Below are positions 1-8,227 of a stretch of DNA of 64,000 bases, one piece after another. The position numbers and the translations under genes are program-made. Each line of letters opens with the position of its first letter. The first letter of the stretch is position 1. The stretch lies in contig NZ_OZ244708.1 of the NCBI RefSeq assembly GCF_965218915.1, positions 372,001-436,000 of the forward strand. The letters run 5' to 3'. This DNA is from Novosphingopyxis sp965218915 (GTDB lineage: Bacteria > Pseudomonadota > Alphaproteobacteria > Sphingomonadales > Sphingomonadaceae). Below the pieces are notes generated by a model. It ran no database searches and was not told the DNA's origin. It saw nothing but the letters and a program-made list of their open reading frames with translations.

Positions 1-69
1 GGCCGGGGCAGCCTTCTTGTTCCCTGATGCGGGAGCCTTTGATTTCGGTGCTGTCTTGCGAGCAGTCAT
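1..69 (-). CDS. Probable phasin, N-terminus only (runs off the window)
   Basis: Only the first 23 codons are inside the window. They give a Lys/Ala/Pro-rich start (MTARKTAPKSKAPAS...), typical of the disordered N-terminus of alphaproteobacterial phasins, which coat PHA granules. It lies downstream of the PHA synthase gene on the same strand and has its own strong promoter. An AAGGA ribosome site precedes the ATG at 69. A second ATG seven bases upstream in another frame gives an acidic peptide and is less likely. Identification as phaP is inference from composition and context. Confidence 0.55.
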   Translation of the reverse strand, partial: MTARKTAPKSKAPASGNKKAAPA

Positions 70-88
70 CGTCCATCCGTTCCTTCTA

Positions 89-105
89 TGCTGCGTTGCA
101 CAATA
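89..105 (+). promoter_or_regulatory. Candidate PhaR-type operator, copy 1
   Basis: TGCTGCGTTGCACAATA overlaps the -10 element of the probable phasin promoter. It matches the inverted copy at 133-149 at 14 of 17 positions. TGC...GCA-rich boxes are known targets of PHA-responsive regulators (PhaR) in alphaproteobacteria; the assignment here is inference. Confidence 0.5.
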
Positions 106-128
106 AGGGGTCGGGAGATGATTGTCAA
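100..128 (-). promoter_or_regulatory. Sigma70-type promoter of the probable phasin gene
   Basis: On the minus strand TTGACA (128-123) is followed by a 17-bp spacer and TATTGT (105-100), close to consensus. The expected start site is about 20 bases before the coding start at 69. The promoter is bracketed by two inverted copies of a TGC-rich motif, which suggests repression. Confidence 0.75.
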
Positions 129-132
129 GAGA

Positions 133-149
133 TATTGTGCAGTGCAACA
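133..149 (-). promoter_or_regulatory. Candidate PhaR-type operator, copy 2
   Basis: On the minus strand this reads TGTTGCACTGCACAATA, the inverted partner of the box at 89-105, just upstream of the -35 element. Its core extends into a 17-bp string (138-154) that recurs exactly at 48399-48415. A further related string lies at 204-219, next to the phaC stop. Confidence 0.5.
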
Positions 150-226
150 AAGTTGAAACACCGCAGGAAACGGGCGTTTCGTCGCCACCTTAACGATTTT
201 TTTGCTGCAGTTGCATGACGGCCGGG

Positions 227-2062
227 CTAACGGCTTTTCACATAGCTTCCGGGCGCATCCTCGATCGCCTTGAGCTTGCCCTTGCCCGGCTTGCGGCCGC
301 CCTTGGCGTCGACTTCCTCCGGCGCACGCGCCTTCAGCCATTCGATCCAGTCGGGCCACCAGCTGCCCTTGGTCTCGCTGGCGCCATCGATGAACTGGGC
401 GAGCGTATCCACGTCCGCATCCTCATTGGTCCAATATTGATATTTGCCCGATGACGGCGGGTTGACCACACCCGCGATATGGCCCGACCCGGCGAGGATG
501 AAGCGCTTTTCGCCGGACAGATGGTCCATCAGCTTCCACACGCTGGCGACCGGCGCGATATGGTCTTCCTTACCCGCCTGAATATAGACCGGCGTCTCGA
601 TTTTGTTCAGATCGATCGGCGTGCCGTCGATGCGGATCGCGCCGGGCTTGGCCAGCTTGTTGCCGCGGTAGAGATCGCCCAGATAGGAGCGGTGCCATTT
701 GCTGGGCAGGTTGGTGGTGTCGCCGTTCCAGTGAAGCAGGTCGAACGCCGGATAATCCTCGCCCAGCAGATAATTGGTGACGACATAGTTCCAGATCAGG
801 TCGCGCCCACGCAGCATGTTGAAGGTCGCGGCCATATAGCGCCCGTCGAGATAGCCCGGCTCGCTGAGCTGCTGCACCAGCTCCATATGCTCGTCGCCGG
901 TGAACAGCAGCAGGTCGCCCGCTTCCTCGAAATCCACCTGCGCGGTAAAGAAGGTGGCGCTGGCGACCTTGTCTTCCTCGCCGCGTTCCGCCAGCAGCGC
1001 CAGCGTGGCGGCGAGCGTGGTGCCGGCCACGCAGTAACCGATGGTGTGCACGTCCTTCACGTCCAGCGCCTCGCGCACCGTATCGATCGCGTCGATCTGC
1101 GCGGCGATATAATCGTCCCAAATAACATCGGCCATCGACGCGTCGGCCGATTTCCAGCTGACCATGAACAAAGTGACGCCCTGTTCCACCGCCCATCTGA
1201 CGAAGCTCTTCTTCTCGTTGAGATCGAGGATGTAGAAGCGGTTGATCCACGGCGGGAACACGATCAGCGGGGTCTTCAGCACCTTGTCCGTGCTCGGCGT
1301 ATATTGGATCAGCTGGTAGAGCAGGGTTTCGCGAACCACCTTGCCGGGCGTCATGGCGATGTTGACGCCGAGCTCGAACGCATCGGGATCGGTGTGGGTG
1401 AGCTGGCCCTTGCGCAGATCGGCCAGCATATGCTCGAGCCCCTTGAGCAGGCTCTCCCCGCGCGTTTCATAGGCCCGCTCGAGCACCTGCGGGTTGGTCA
1501 GCGCGAAATTGGTCGGCGATACCGCGTCCAGCGCGTTCGACAGGTTGAAGCGCAGCTTGGCCTTTGCCTCCGGGTCGAGCCCGTCGATATCGTCGGCCCA
1601 GGCCAGCATGCGCTCGGCGGTGAATTGATAGGCCTGCGCGATCGCCGCGAAAATCGGATGGTTCTCCCAGCCTTCATGGTGGAACCGTTTGTCCCTGGCC
1701 TCGGCCGGCTTGGTCCAGCCTTCCAGCCCGGCGGTCATCATCTTGCCCCAATAATCGAAGCCGGAAACCATGATATCGGCCTGCTGGCGCATTGCGGCCA
1801 TCGGGTCCTGCACGCCCAGGCGGTAGCCGGCGGGCGCGTCGGCGCCTTCCATCCAGCGGCGCATCATCGCCTCAGATCGCGCGGCGAGCGAGCCGTCGGC
1901 GATCTGCTCGGCGGCGAACTCGGCGAGCAGCTGCTGCGCGCGCAAGCTGACGAAGCCCCATTGCTGCATCTGCTCGAGCAGGTTCTGCGTGCCCTCGGCG
2001 AGGTCGGCGGCTGCCTGTTCGGGCGACTGGGCGGGTCCTGGCCCCTTCTGCGCATCTGCCAT
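227..2062 (-). CDS. phaC: Class I poly(3-hydroxyalkanoate) synthase PhaC
   Basis: The 611-aa product polymerises (R)-3-hydroxyacyl-CoA into PHA at the surface of cytoplasmic granules. The alpha/beta-hydrolase core shows the lipase-like box GYCVAG with catalytic Cys344, plus Asp500 (in EDHIAP) and His528 (in GSGHIAG), the expected triad. The length is usual for class I enzymes that work without PhaE or PhaR subunits. The ATG at 2062 has a GGAGA ribosome site; longer in-frame starts run back through a palindromic repeat and are unlikely. The probable phasin gene follows on the same strand. Confidence 0.97.
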   Translation of the reverse strand: MADAQKGPGPAQSPEQAAADLAEGTQNLLEQMQQWGFVSLRAQQLLAEFAAEQIADGSLAARSEAMMRRWMEGADAPAGYRLGVQDPMAAMRQQADIMVSGFDYWGKMMTAGLEGWTKPAEARDKRFHHEGWENHPIFAAIAQAYQFTAERMLAWADDIDGLDPEAKAKLRFNLSNALDAVSPTNFALTNPQVLERAYETRGESLLKGLEHMLADLRKGQLTHTDPDAFELGVNIAMTPGKVVRETLLYQLIQYTPSTDKVLKTPLIVFPPWINRFYILDLNEKKSFVRWAVEQGVTLFMVSWKSADASMADVIWDDYIAAQIDAIDTVREALDVKDVHTIGYCVAGTTLAATLALLAERGEEDKVASATFFTAQVDFEEAGDLLLFTGDEHMELVQQLSEPGYLDGRYMAATFNMLRGRDLIWNYVVTNYLLGEDYPAFDLLHWNGDTTNLPSKWHRSYLGDLYRGNKLAKPGAIRIDGTPIDLNKIETPVYIQAGKEDHIAPVASVWKLMDHLSGEKRFILAGSGHIAGVVNPPSSGKYQYWTNEDADVDTLAQFIDGASETKGSWWPDWIEWLKARAPEEVDAKGGRKPGKGKLKAIEDAPGSYVKSR

Positions 2063-2105
2063 TCTGCTTTCTCCTAGATCGGGGTAATATGAAAACCCGG
2101 CGCTG

Positions 2106-2171
2106 TTCCCCGGCGAAGGCCGGGGTCCATCAGTCACGGTTCGATGCTGGACTCCGGCCTTCGCCGGAGAA
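2106..2171. repeat. REPIN-like palindrome pair
   Basis: Two inverted arms, each itself a hairpin built on CCGGCGAAGGCCGG, are separated by a short spacer just upstream of phaC. This is the same arrangement (GTCC/GGAC ends, CCGG hairpins) as the other paired palindromes in the window. Confidence 0.6.
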
Positions 2172-2273
2172 CCGGTCAAGCGAAATCCTATAGTTCATGG
2201 CCGTTATTCAGCCGCCTATAGCATGAAGTTGTGCATGACGCGCGCGGTTCCGCCCGATAAGGCGGCCCATGTC

Positions 2274-3482
2274 ATGAACGATCAATTCTACCGCATCCGC
2301 CGCCTGCCGCCCTATGTCTTCGCCGAGGTCAACGCGATGAAGGCACGCGCAAGGGCCGAGGGCGAGGACATCATCGATCTGGGCATGGGCAATCCCGACG
2401 GCGCGCCCGCCCCGCATATCATCGCAAAACTGTGCGAGGTCGCGCGCGATCCCGGTGCGCACGGCTATAGCGCGTCCAAGGGCATCAAGGGCCTGAGGAA
2501 GGCGCAGGCGGCCTATTATCAGCGTCGCTTCGGCGTCGAGCTCGATCCGGATACCGAGGTCGTCGTGACACTCGGCTCGAAAGAAGGGCTGGCCAATCTG
2601 GCGCAGGCGATCACCGCGCCGGGCGACGTCGTGCTCGCGCCCAATCCGAGCTACCCGATCCACACCTTTGGCTTCATCATCACCGGCGCCGCGATCCGCT
2701 CGATCCCCGCCGCGCCGGGCCCGGATTTCTTCCTGCGGCTCGAATATGCCATGGCCTATTCGGTGCCCAAGCCGTCGGTGCTGGTGATCGGCTATCCGTC
2801 CAACCCGACCGCCTATGTTGCCGATCTGGCCTTCTACCGGGAGGTCGTGGCCTTCGCCCGGGAGCACAAGCTCTGGGTCATCTCCGACCTCGCCTATGCC
2901 GAGATCTATTTCGGCGACGAGCCCACCCCCTCGATCCTGCAGGTGCCGGGCGGCAAGGATGTCGCGGTGGAGTTCACCAGCATGTCGAAGACCTATTCGA
3001 TGGCCGGATGGCGCATGGGCTTCGCGGTCGGCAATCCGGTGCTGATCGATGCGCTGGCGCGGGTGAAGAGCTATCTCGATTATGGCGCGTTCACCCCGAT
3101 CCAGGCCGCCGCCGTCGCCGCGCTCAACGGGCCGCAGGATGCCGTCGCGGCCAACCGCGCGCTTTACAAGGCGAGGCGCGACGTGATGGTCGACAGCTTC
3201 ACGCGAGCCGGTTGGGATGTGCCGTCTCCGCAAGCCAGCATGTTCGCCTGGGCCCCGATCCCGCCCGCCTTGGCGCATCTCGGCTCGGTCGAGTTCGCCA
3301 AGCGGCTTTTGTCCGAGGCCAAGGTCGCAGTCGCGCCGGGAGCGGGCTTCGGTTCGGAGGGCGAGGGTTTCGTGCGGCTCGCGCTGGTCGAGAATGAACA
3401 GCGCATCCGGCAGGCGGCGCGCGGAGTGAAGAAGTTCCTATTGGCCAATGGAGTAAATGGTCCGGGCGGGCAGGGCCAGTAA
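2274..3482 (+). CDS. PLP-dependent aminotransferase class I/II (AlaC/DapL-like)
   Basis: A 402-aa fold-type I aminotransferase. It shows the N-terminal substrate segment (IRRLPPYVF), the cofactor-contact stretch GSKEGLANL, the NPTAY loop and the Schiff-base lysine in SMSKTYSMAGW. Relatives act as alanine-glutamate or LL-diaminopimelate aminotransferases, so the substrate is not fixed by sequence. The start at 2274 (MNDQFYRIRRLPP) fits the family N-terminus; in-frame ATGs at 2223 and 2235 would add an unconserved tail. It is divergent from phaC. Confidence 0.88.
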   Translation: MNDQFYRIRRLPPYVFAEVNAMKARARAEGEDIIDLGMGNPDGAPAPHIIAKLCEVARDPGAHGYSASKGIKGLRKAQAAYYQRRFGVELDPDTEVVVTLGSKEGLANLAQAITAPGDVVLAPNPSYPIHTFGFIITGAAIRSIPAAPGPDFFLRLEYAMAYSVPKPSVLVIGYPSNPTAYVADLAFYREVVAFAREHKLWVISDLAYAEIYFGDEPTPSILQVPGGKDVAVEFTSMSKTYSMAGWRMGFAVGNPVLIDALARVKSYLDYGAFTPIQAAAVAALNGPQDAVAANRALYKARRDVMVDSFTRAGWDVPSPQASMFAWAPIPPALAHLGSVEFAKRLLSEAKVAVAPGAGFGSEGEGFVRLALVENEQRIRQAARGVKKFLLANGVNGPGGQGQ

Positions 3483-3491
3483 CAAGGTCGC

Positions 3492-3580
3492 CGTCATCCC
3501 AGCGAAAGCTGGGATCTCAGGCCCCGTGGATGTGGCGCGGAACCGGAGCGCTGGAGATTCCAGCTTTCGCTGGAATGACG
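3492..3580. repeat. REPIN-like palindrome pair (CCAGCGAAAGCTGG type)
   Basis: The left arm begins CGTCATCCCAGCGAAAGCTG and the right arm ends CAGCTTTCGCTGGAATGACG. The arms are inverted relative to each other around a non-conserved spacer. The pair fills the gap between the aminotransferase and crotonase genes. Confidence 0.75.
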
Positions 3581-3606
3581 ATAACGAGGGATTGAGGAGA
3601 GTCATC

Positions 3607-4389
3607 ATGAACGACCGCGTATCGATCAGCATCGAGAACCATATCGCCGATGTCCGGTTGAACCGGCCCGAGAAGATGAACGCGCTGGATACCGCGATGT
3701 TCGAGGGCATCGTCGCGGCGGGCGAGCGGCTGATGGGCGAAACGGGGGTGCGCGCGGTGGTGTTGTCGGGCGAGGGCCGGGCGTTCTGCGCGGGGCTGGA
3801 CATGGCGAGCATGGCCAGCGGCGGATCGGGCATGGAGATCAGGGGCCGCACGCACGGCACCTCCAACATCGTGCAAAAGGTGGCGATGATCTGGCGCGAG
3901 CTGCCGATGCCGGTGATCGCGGCGGTGCACGGCATCTGCTTCGGCGGCGGGCTGCAGATCGCCGGCGGCGCCGACGTCCGCATCGTCTCGCCGGAGACGC
4001 GGCTGGCGATCATGGAGATGAAATGGGGACTGGTGCCGGACATGGGCGGATACGCGCTGTGGCGGCGCAACGTGCGCGAGGACGTGCTGCGGCGCCTGAC
4101 CTACACCAATGCCGAGTTCAACGGCCGCGAGGCGGTGGACTGGGGTTTCGCCACCGAAGTGCGCGACGCGCCGCTCGAACGGGCGATGGAGCTTGCCAGG
4201 ATCATCGCCGACCGCAATCCGGAGGCGATGCGCGAGGCCAAGGGCCTGTTCAACGCCGCCGTGGACATGGACGAGGCGGCGGTGCTGCAGGCCGAAAGCG
4301 AGGCGCAGCTGCGCGTCATCCGCCGGCCCAACCAGATCGAGGCGGTGCGCAGCCAGATGGAGAAGCGCAGCGCGAACTGGACGGATTGA
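3607..4389 (+). CDS. Crotonase / enoyl-CoA hydratase family protein
   Basis: A 260-aa crotonase-fold protein, predicted to hydrate or isomerise an enoyl-CoA in the cytoplasm. It has the LNRPEKMNALD strand, the first oxyanion-hole segment AFCAGLDM and the second, HGICFGGGLQIA. The start has a clear GAGGAGA site; a longer frame from 3457 would run through a palindromic repeat and is rejected. Members differ widely in substrate, so only the family is asserted. The DUF3224 gene follows 3 bp after its stop. Confidence 0.9.
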   Translation: MNDRVSISIENHIADVRLNRPEKMNALDTAMFEGIVAAGERLMGETGVRAVVLSGEGRAFCAGLDMASMASGGSGMEIRGRTHGTSNIVQKVAMIWRELPMPVIAAVHGICFGGGLQIAGGADVRIVSPETRLAIMEMKWGLVPDMGGYALWRRNVREDVLRRLTYTNAEFNGREAVDWGFATEVRDAPLERAMELARIIADRNPEAMREAKGLFNAAVDMDEAAVLQAESEAQLRVIRRPNQIEAVRSQMEKRSANWTD

Positions 4390-4392
4390 GCG

Positions 4393-4887
4393 ATGGCGCT
4401 GCTGCCCATTCTGGTTCTGACGTCCGCCGCTATGATATTGCCGAGCGCGGCGACGCAAGCAAACGAAACCCCGGCGCTGGAGCCGGACATGCACGAAGGA
4501 AAACAAGCAATGACAGCTTCCGGACGATTCGACGTTGCCCTGGAACCCGCGTCCGATCCGGACATGCCGGTCGCTCGCATGACCCTCGACAAGACGTTCG
4601 AAGGCGATCTGACCGGCACGAGCCGTGGCCAGATGCTGGCGGTCAGGACCGATGTCGAGGGCTCGGCGGGCTATGTCGCGATCGAACGGTTCGAAGGGTC
4701 GCTTGGCGGCCGCAAGGGCAGCTTCGCGCTCCAGCACAGCGGTATGATGGATCGCGGCCAGCCGTCGCTCGCCATTCAGGTCATCCCCGATTCGGGCACG
4801 GGCGATCTGGCAGGGATTGCCGGTACGATGACCATCGACCAGTCCGGCAGCGATCATCGCTATGTCTTCGATTACACGTTGCCCTGA
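4393..4887 (+). CDS. DUF3224 domain-containing protein
   Basis: The frame encodes 164 aa. From about residue 40 it shows a DUF3224 beta-barrel-like pattern (TASGRFDVAL, the LDKTFEGDLTGTSRG strand, YVAIERFEGSLGGRKGSF, GTGDLAGIAGTM), a family of unknown function. Two starts are possible. The first ATG gives a hydrophobic, signal-like N-terminus with a weak ribosome site. The ATG at 4510 has a good GAAGGA site and starts where the domain begins, giving 125 aa; codon use before 4510 is less gene-like, so the shorter form is a serious alternative. Confidence 0.8.
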   Translation: MALLPILVLTSAAMILPSAATQANETPALEPDMHEGKQAMTASGRFDVALEPASDPDMPVARMTLDKTFEGDLTGTSRGQMLAVRTDVEGSAGYVAIERFEGSLGGRKGSFALQHSGMMDRGQPSLAIQVIPDSGTGDLAGIAGTMTIDQSGSDHRYVFDYTLP

Positions 4888-5211
4888 AACCGGCGTTCGA
4901 TGCGCTGCCGCGACAGAAAGTTGCGCAAAGGCTACGAAGTGGCCGGGGGGCGTGGTTGCAGAATGGCGATCGATTATTTCCTACATCGGCAGGCGCGATC
5001 GACCGATGAGAAAAAGCAGGGCCGAGCGCTCCAGAGGCCCAGAAAAATTCCAACATTGCAAGCGATTGGATGTTGGGAAGCGAATAATTACCTGTCCTCC
5101 ACTCGCTCGTCATCCCGGGCCTGACCCGGGATCCAGGACCCCGCGGGACTGACGTTCGTGCTGCAATCGCCCTGGATTCCGGCTTTCGCCGGAATGACGA
5201 TGCAGGGGAGG
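4888..5211. other. Intergenic region with repeat, no gene seen
   Basis: Between two convergent genes. Small ORFs here lack ribosome sites or recognisable content. The second half is occupied by the palindrome pair at 5108-5199. Confidence 0.6.
5108..5199. repeat. REPIN-like palindrome pair (CCGGGNNTGACCCGG type)
   Basis: The left arm is CGTCATCCCGGGCCTGACCC with ATCCAGG following. The right arm, CCTGGATTCCGGCTTTCGCC then GGAATGACG, is its inverted partner. The ATCCAGG/CCTGGAT inner ends and GTCAT/ATGAC outer ends recur at 5678, 8109, 11363 and 55078. Confidence 0.8.
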
Positions 5212-5646
5212 TCAGCCCTCGGCCGAACCCTCGACCATATTCGCCGCCAGCACGGCGCGCATGGCATCGTCCATCGGCAGCGATCCGTCCTTGTTGGTCA
5301 GCACAAGCGTCGTCACGCTGGTCGCCACGCAGCCTTTTTCCTGAAACGCGGCGCTGACGATCTGCCAGCTCGAATTGCCCACGCGCCCGATGCCGCTGGC
5401 GATCTCCACCGCCTCGGGAAAGAAGCCTTCCGCGACATAATCGATCTCCACCCGCGCGATCAGCCAGCGCGTGCCGGGCGCGTGGGTGAGGCCGAGCGAC
5501 TGGTTGAACCGCACGCGGCCGTTTTCGAACAGCGCCGCGATCGCGACGTTGTTGAGGTGGCCCAGCGGATCGAGGTCCTGGAAGCGGGTCTCGGTGTGCG
5601 TGCGGAAGGGATAGGCGGCGATGTCGCGGGGTGGTTTGGTGGTCAT
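5212..5646 (-). CDS. Acyl-CoA thioesterase, 4HBT hotdog family
   Basis: A 144-aa single hotdog-fold protein with RFQDLDPLGHLNN, the catalytic-loop signature of the 4-hydroxybenzoyl-CoA thioesterase (YbgC/FcbC) group, where the Asp is catalytic. It should hydrolyse an acyl-CoA to the free acid in the cytoplasm. The length is normal. The start has an AGGACC ribosome site. It ends convergent to the DUF3224 gene and stands among acyl-CoA genes; its substrate cannot be read from sequence. Confidence 0.88.
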   Translation of the reverse strand: MTTKPPRDIAAYPFRTHTETRFQDLDPLGHLNNVAIAALFENGRVRFNQSLGLTHAPGTRWLIARVEIDYVAEGFFPEAVEIASGIGRVGNSSWQIVSAAFQEKGCVATSVTTLVLTNKDGSLPMDDAMRAVLAANMVEGSAEG

Positions 5647-5677
5647 CTTGGTCCTTGAGCCTTCCTATCCCGCCAAA

Positions 5678-5760
5678 CGTCATTCCGGACTTGATCCGGA
5701 ATCCAGGGCCGGATGGCGGTTCCATTGCGCCCTGGATCCCGGGTCAAGCCCGGGATGACG
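5678..5760. repeat. REPIN-like palindrome pair
   Basis: Outer ends CGTCATTCCGGACTTGATCC and its inverted partner, which closes with GGGATGACG. Inner ATCCAGGGC/GCCCTGGAT flank a short spacer. Confidence 0.8.
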
Positions 5761-5861
5761 GCTTCTTTTTCTATTCTTGGTGCTGCGCAGCCACCCTCAC
5801 CCAGCTGCGACTAGGAAACAAGTTTCCAAGTCTTCGCATCCCTCTCCCAAGGGGAGAGGGT

Positions 5862-7016
5862 TTAGAGCGAGCGCCCGATCAGTTCCTTCATGATCTCGGT
5901 GGTGCCGCCGAAGATGCGGGTGACGCGCGCGCCGCGCCACATGCGGGCGATGGGATATTCGTTCATATAGCCCGCGCCGCCGTGCAGCTGCAGGCATTTG
6001 TCGATCATTTCCCACTGGAATTCGGTGTGCCACAGCTTGGCCGCCGCGCCTTCCTCGGGCGTCAGCGTGCGTTTGGCGTGGAGCGTCAGGCAATGGTCGA
6101 GATGCGCCCAGCCGACCTGCAGCTTGGCCTTAAGGTCGGCCAGCACGAAGCGGGTGTTCTGGAAATCGAACACCGGTTTGCCGAAGGCCTTGCGCTCCTT
6201 CACGAACGCCACCGTATCGTCGAACGCCTTTTGCGCGCTGGCCTGCGCGCTGACCGCGATCGACAGGCGTTCCTGGCCGAGCTGGCTCATCAGATAGATG
6301 AAGCCCTTGCCTTCCTGGCCCAGGCAATTGGTGATCGGCACGCGCACGTCGCTGAAAAACAGTTCGGACGTATCCGCCGCGTCCTGCCCGATCTTGTCGA
6401 GATTGCGGCCACGCGAATAACCCTCGCGGTCGGCCTCGACCAGAATGATCGAGACGCCCTGCCACTTCTTTTCCGCGTCCGGATCGGTGACGGCGCAGAC
6501 CAGCGTGAGGTCCGCGTTCTGGCCGTTGGTGATATAGGTCTTGGAGCCGTTGATTACATAATGATTGCCGTCCCTTTTGGCGCTGGTCTGGATCGATTGC
6601 AGATCGCTGCCGACGCCCGGCTCGGTCATGGCGATGGCGGTGACCACCTCGCCCGACACCATCTTCGGCAGCCATAACTGCTTCTGCTCTTCGGAGCCGT
6701 AATTGACAATGTAATCCGCCACGATGTCCGACTGCAGCGAGAAGCCGAGCGTGGTGCCCGCGCCGTAGGCCGCTTCCTCGTCGACCACGGCGTTGTAGCG
6801 GAAATCGAGGCCCAGCCCGCCATATTCCTCCGGCACGGTGGGGCACAGCATGCCAAGCTCCCCGGCTTCCTTCCAGATCGACTTGGGCACGATCTTGGCC
6901 TCATCCCACTGCTCCGCGTTCGGCGCGACGCGATCGCGCATGAAGCTGCGTACCGTGTCGCGGAACGCGTCCATGTCTTGCGTGTAGGCGGTGCGGGTGG
7001 CGGTATCGATCGGCAT
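5862..7016 (-). CDS. Acyl-CoA dehydrogenase
   Basis: A 384-aa flavoprotein that would oxidise an acyl-CoA to the trans-2-enoyl-CoA, passing electrons to ETF. It shows the FAD-binding signature TEPGVGSDLQS, the Arg/Gln FAD-contact region and the C-terminal motif LQLHGGAGYMNEYP. The short-chain catalytic Glu position near the C-terminus is Gly in FGGTTEIM, so the base probably lies earlier, as in long-chain and isovaleryl enzymes. The start at 7016 has a GGAGAG site. Confidence 0.93.
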   Translation of the reverse strand: MPIDTATRTAYTQDMDAFRDTVRSFMRDRVAPNAEQWDEAKIVPKSIWKEAGELGMLCPTVPEEYGGLGLDFRYNAVVDEEAAYGAGTTLGFSLQSDIVADYIVNYGSEEQKQLWLPKMVSGEVVTAIAMTEPGVGSDLQSIQTSAKRDGNHYVINGSKTYITNGQNADLTLVCAVTDPDAEKKWQGVSIILVEADREGYSRGRNLDKIGQDAADTSELFFSDVRVPITNCLGQEGKGFIYLMSQLGQERLSIAVSAQASAQKAFDDTVAFVKERKAFGKPVFDFQNTRFVLADLKAKLQVGWAHLDHCLTLHAKRTLTPEEGAAAKLWHTEFQWEMIDKCLQLHGGAGYMNEYPIARMWRGARVTRIFGGTTEIMKELIGRSL

Positions 7017-7095
7017 GGCGGCTCTCCGGTTTGTTTGGGGCGATTGGAGAGGGAGTTTACGCAAACGTCAAGTGCTGCCCATAGCCAACAGCAAC

Positions 7096-7189
7096 CCGTC
7101 GCCCCTGCGAAGGCAGGGGCCTATCCCGTCTGGCCTCCGCGCGCTAACGAGAGTCGGGATAGGCTCCCGCCGGCGCGGGGAGCGACGGG
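7096..7189. repeat. REPIN-like palindrome pair (CCCCTGCGAAGGCAGGGG type)
   Basis: The left arm is CGTCGCCCCTGCGAAGGCAG and the right arm ends GGGGAGCGACGGG. Inner CCTATCCCG and CGGGATAGG are inverted. The same family occurs at 53240-53381. Confidence 0.65.
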
Positions 7190-7202
7190 TGAGGTTATAG
7201 AA

Positions 7203-8072
7203 ATGGCGGATCAGTGGACCATCGGGATCATTGGGGGCTCAGGGCTCTACGCGATCGACGGGCTGGAGGATCAGGCATGGCGCCGCGTCGAATCGCCCTG
7301 GGGGCAGCCCTCGGACGACATCCTGTTCGGCCGCATCGGCGACGTGCATCTGCGCTTCCTGCCGCGCCATGGCCGCGGGCACCGGATCGCCCCGTCGGAC
7401 CTGAACGCGCGCGCCAATATCGATGCGCTGAAGCGTTCGGGCTGCACCGACATTCTTTCCATCTCCTCGATCGGTAGCTTGCGCGAGGAACTGGCGCCGG
7501 GCCGGTTCGTGGTGATCGACCAGTTCATCGACCGCACCAAAGGACGCCCCTCCAGCTTCTTCACCAGCGGCATGGTCGCGCATGTCTCGATGGCCGAGCC
7601 GGTGTGCGAGCGGCTGAGCGCGTTCGCCGCCGAGGCGGTGGACAAGGCGGGCGGAAATGTGGCCAAGGGCGGCACCTATCTGGCGATGGAAGGCCCGCAA
7701 TTCTCCACCCGCGCGGAAAGCATGCTGTACCGCCAATGGGGCGCGGACGTCATCGGCATGACCGCTATGCCCGAGGCCAAATTGGCACGCGAAGCCGAGC
7801 TGCCCTATGCGCTGATCGGCATGGTCACCGATTACGACTGCTGGCGCGAGGAGACCGCGTTCGTGGAGGTGAGCGAGGTGATCGCGCAAATGGCGGCGAA
7901 TGGCGCGGTGGCGCGAAAGGCGGTGGAGGCGTTCGTCAAAGCGCTGCCGGAGGTGCGCGAGCCCAGCCCGCTCGACACGGTGCTGGATCATGCGCTGATC
8001 ACCGATCCCGCGCACCGCGATCCGGCGCTGCTCGCCAAGCTGGATGCGGTGGCCGGGCGGGCGCTGGGGTGA
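7203..8072 (+). CDS. mtnP: S-methyl-5'-thioadenosine phosphorylase
   Basis: A 289-aa phosphorylase that splits methylthioadenosine into adenine and 5-methylthioribose-1-phosphate, the salvage step for the polyamine by-product. It has the IGIIGGSGLY phosphate-site start, RHGRGHRI, SSIGSLRE, MEGPQFSTRAES and VTDYDCW; the Asp residues of the last motif favour 6-aminopurines over guanosine-type substrates. Its length matches MTAP. The frame is open upstream through a repeat; the start at 7203 gives the family N-terminus. It is divergent from the acyl-CoA dehydrogenase. Confidence 0.93.
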   Translation: MADQWTIGIIGGSGLYAIDGLEDQAWRRVESPWGQPSDDILFGRIGDVHLRFLPRHGRGHRIAPSDLNARANIDALKRSGCTDILSISSIGSLREELAPGRFVVIDQFIDRTKGRPSSFFTSGMVAHVSMAEPVCERLSAFAAEAVDKAGGNVAKGGTYLAMEGPQFSTRAESMLYRQWGADVIGMTAMPEAKLAREAELPYALIGMVTDYDCWREETAFVEVSEVIAQMAANGAVARKAVEAFVKALPEVREPSPLDTVLDHALITDPAHRDPALLAKLDAVAGRALG

Positions 8073-8108
8073 GATGCTGCGCCGGCTGCCCTTGCATTTA
8101 TAGAACGA

Positions 8109-8200
8109 CGTCATTCCGGGCCTGACCCGAAATCCAGGGCCCAGCCGAACCATGTTTGTGCTGCAACCACCTTGGTTCCCGGATCAAGTCCGGGATGACG
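8109..8200. repeat. REPIN-like palindrome pair
   Basis: CGTCATTCCGGGCCTGACCC on the left, and GGATCAAGTCCGGGATGACG on the right. The arms belong to the same family as 5678 and 11363 and lie between convergent genes. Confidence 0.8.
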
Positions 8201-8227
8201 ACTTCATTATGGGTCGAGTGCGGCCGC

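Noticed and set aside
479..2077. 532-codon plus-strand frame over phaC
   Set aside because: Antisense to the PHA synthase with its complete catalytic triad.
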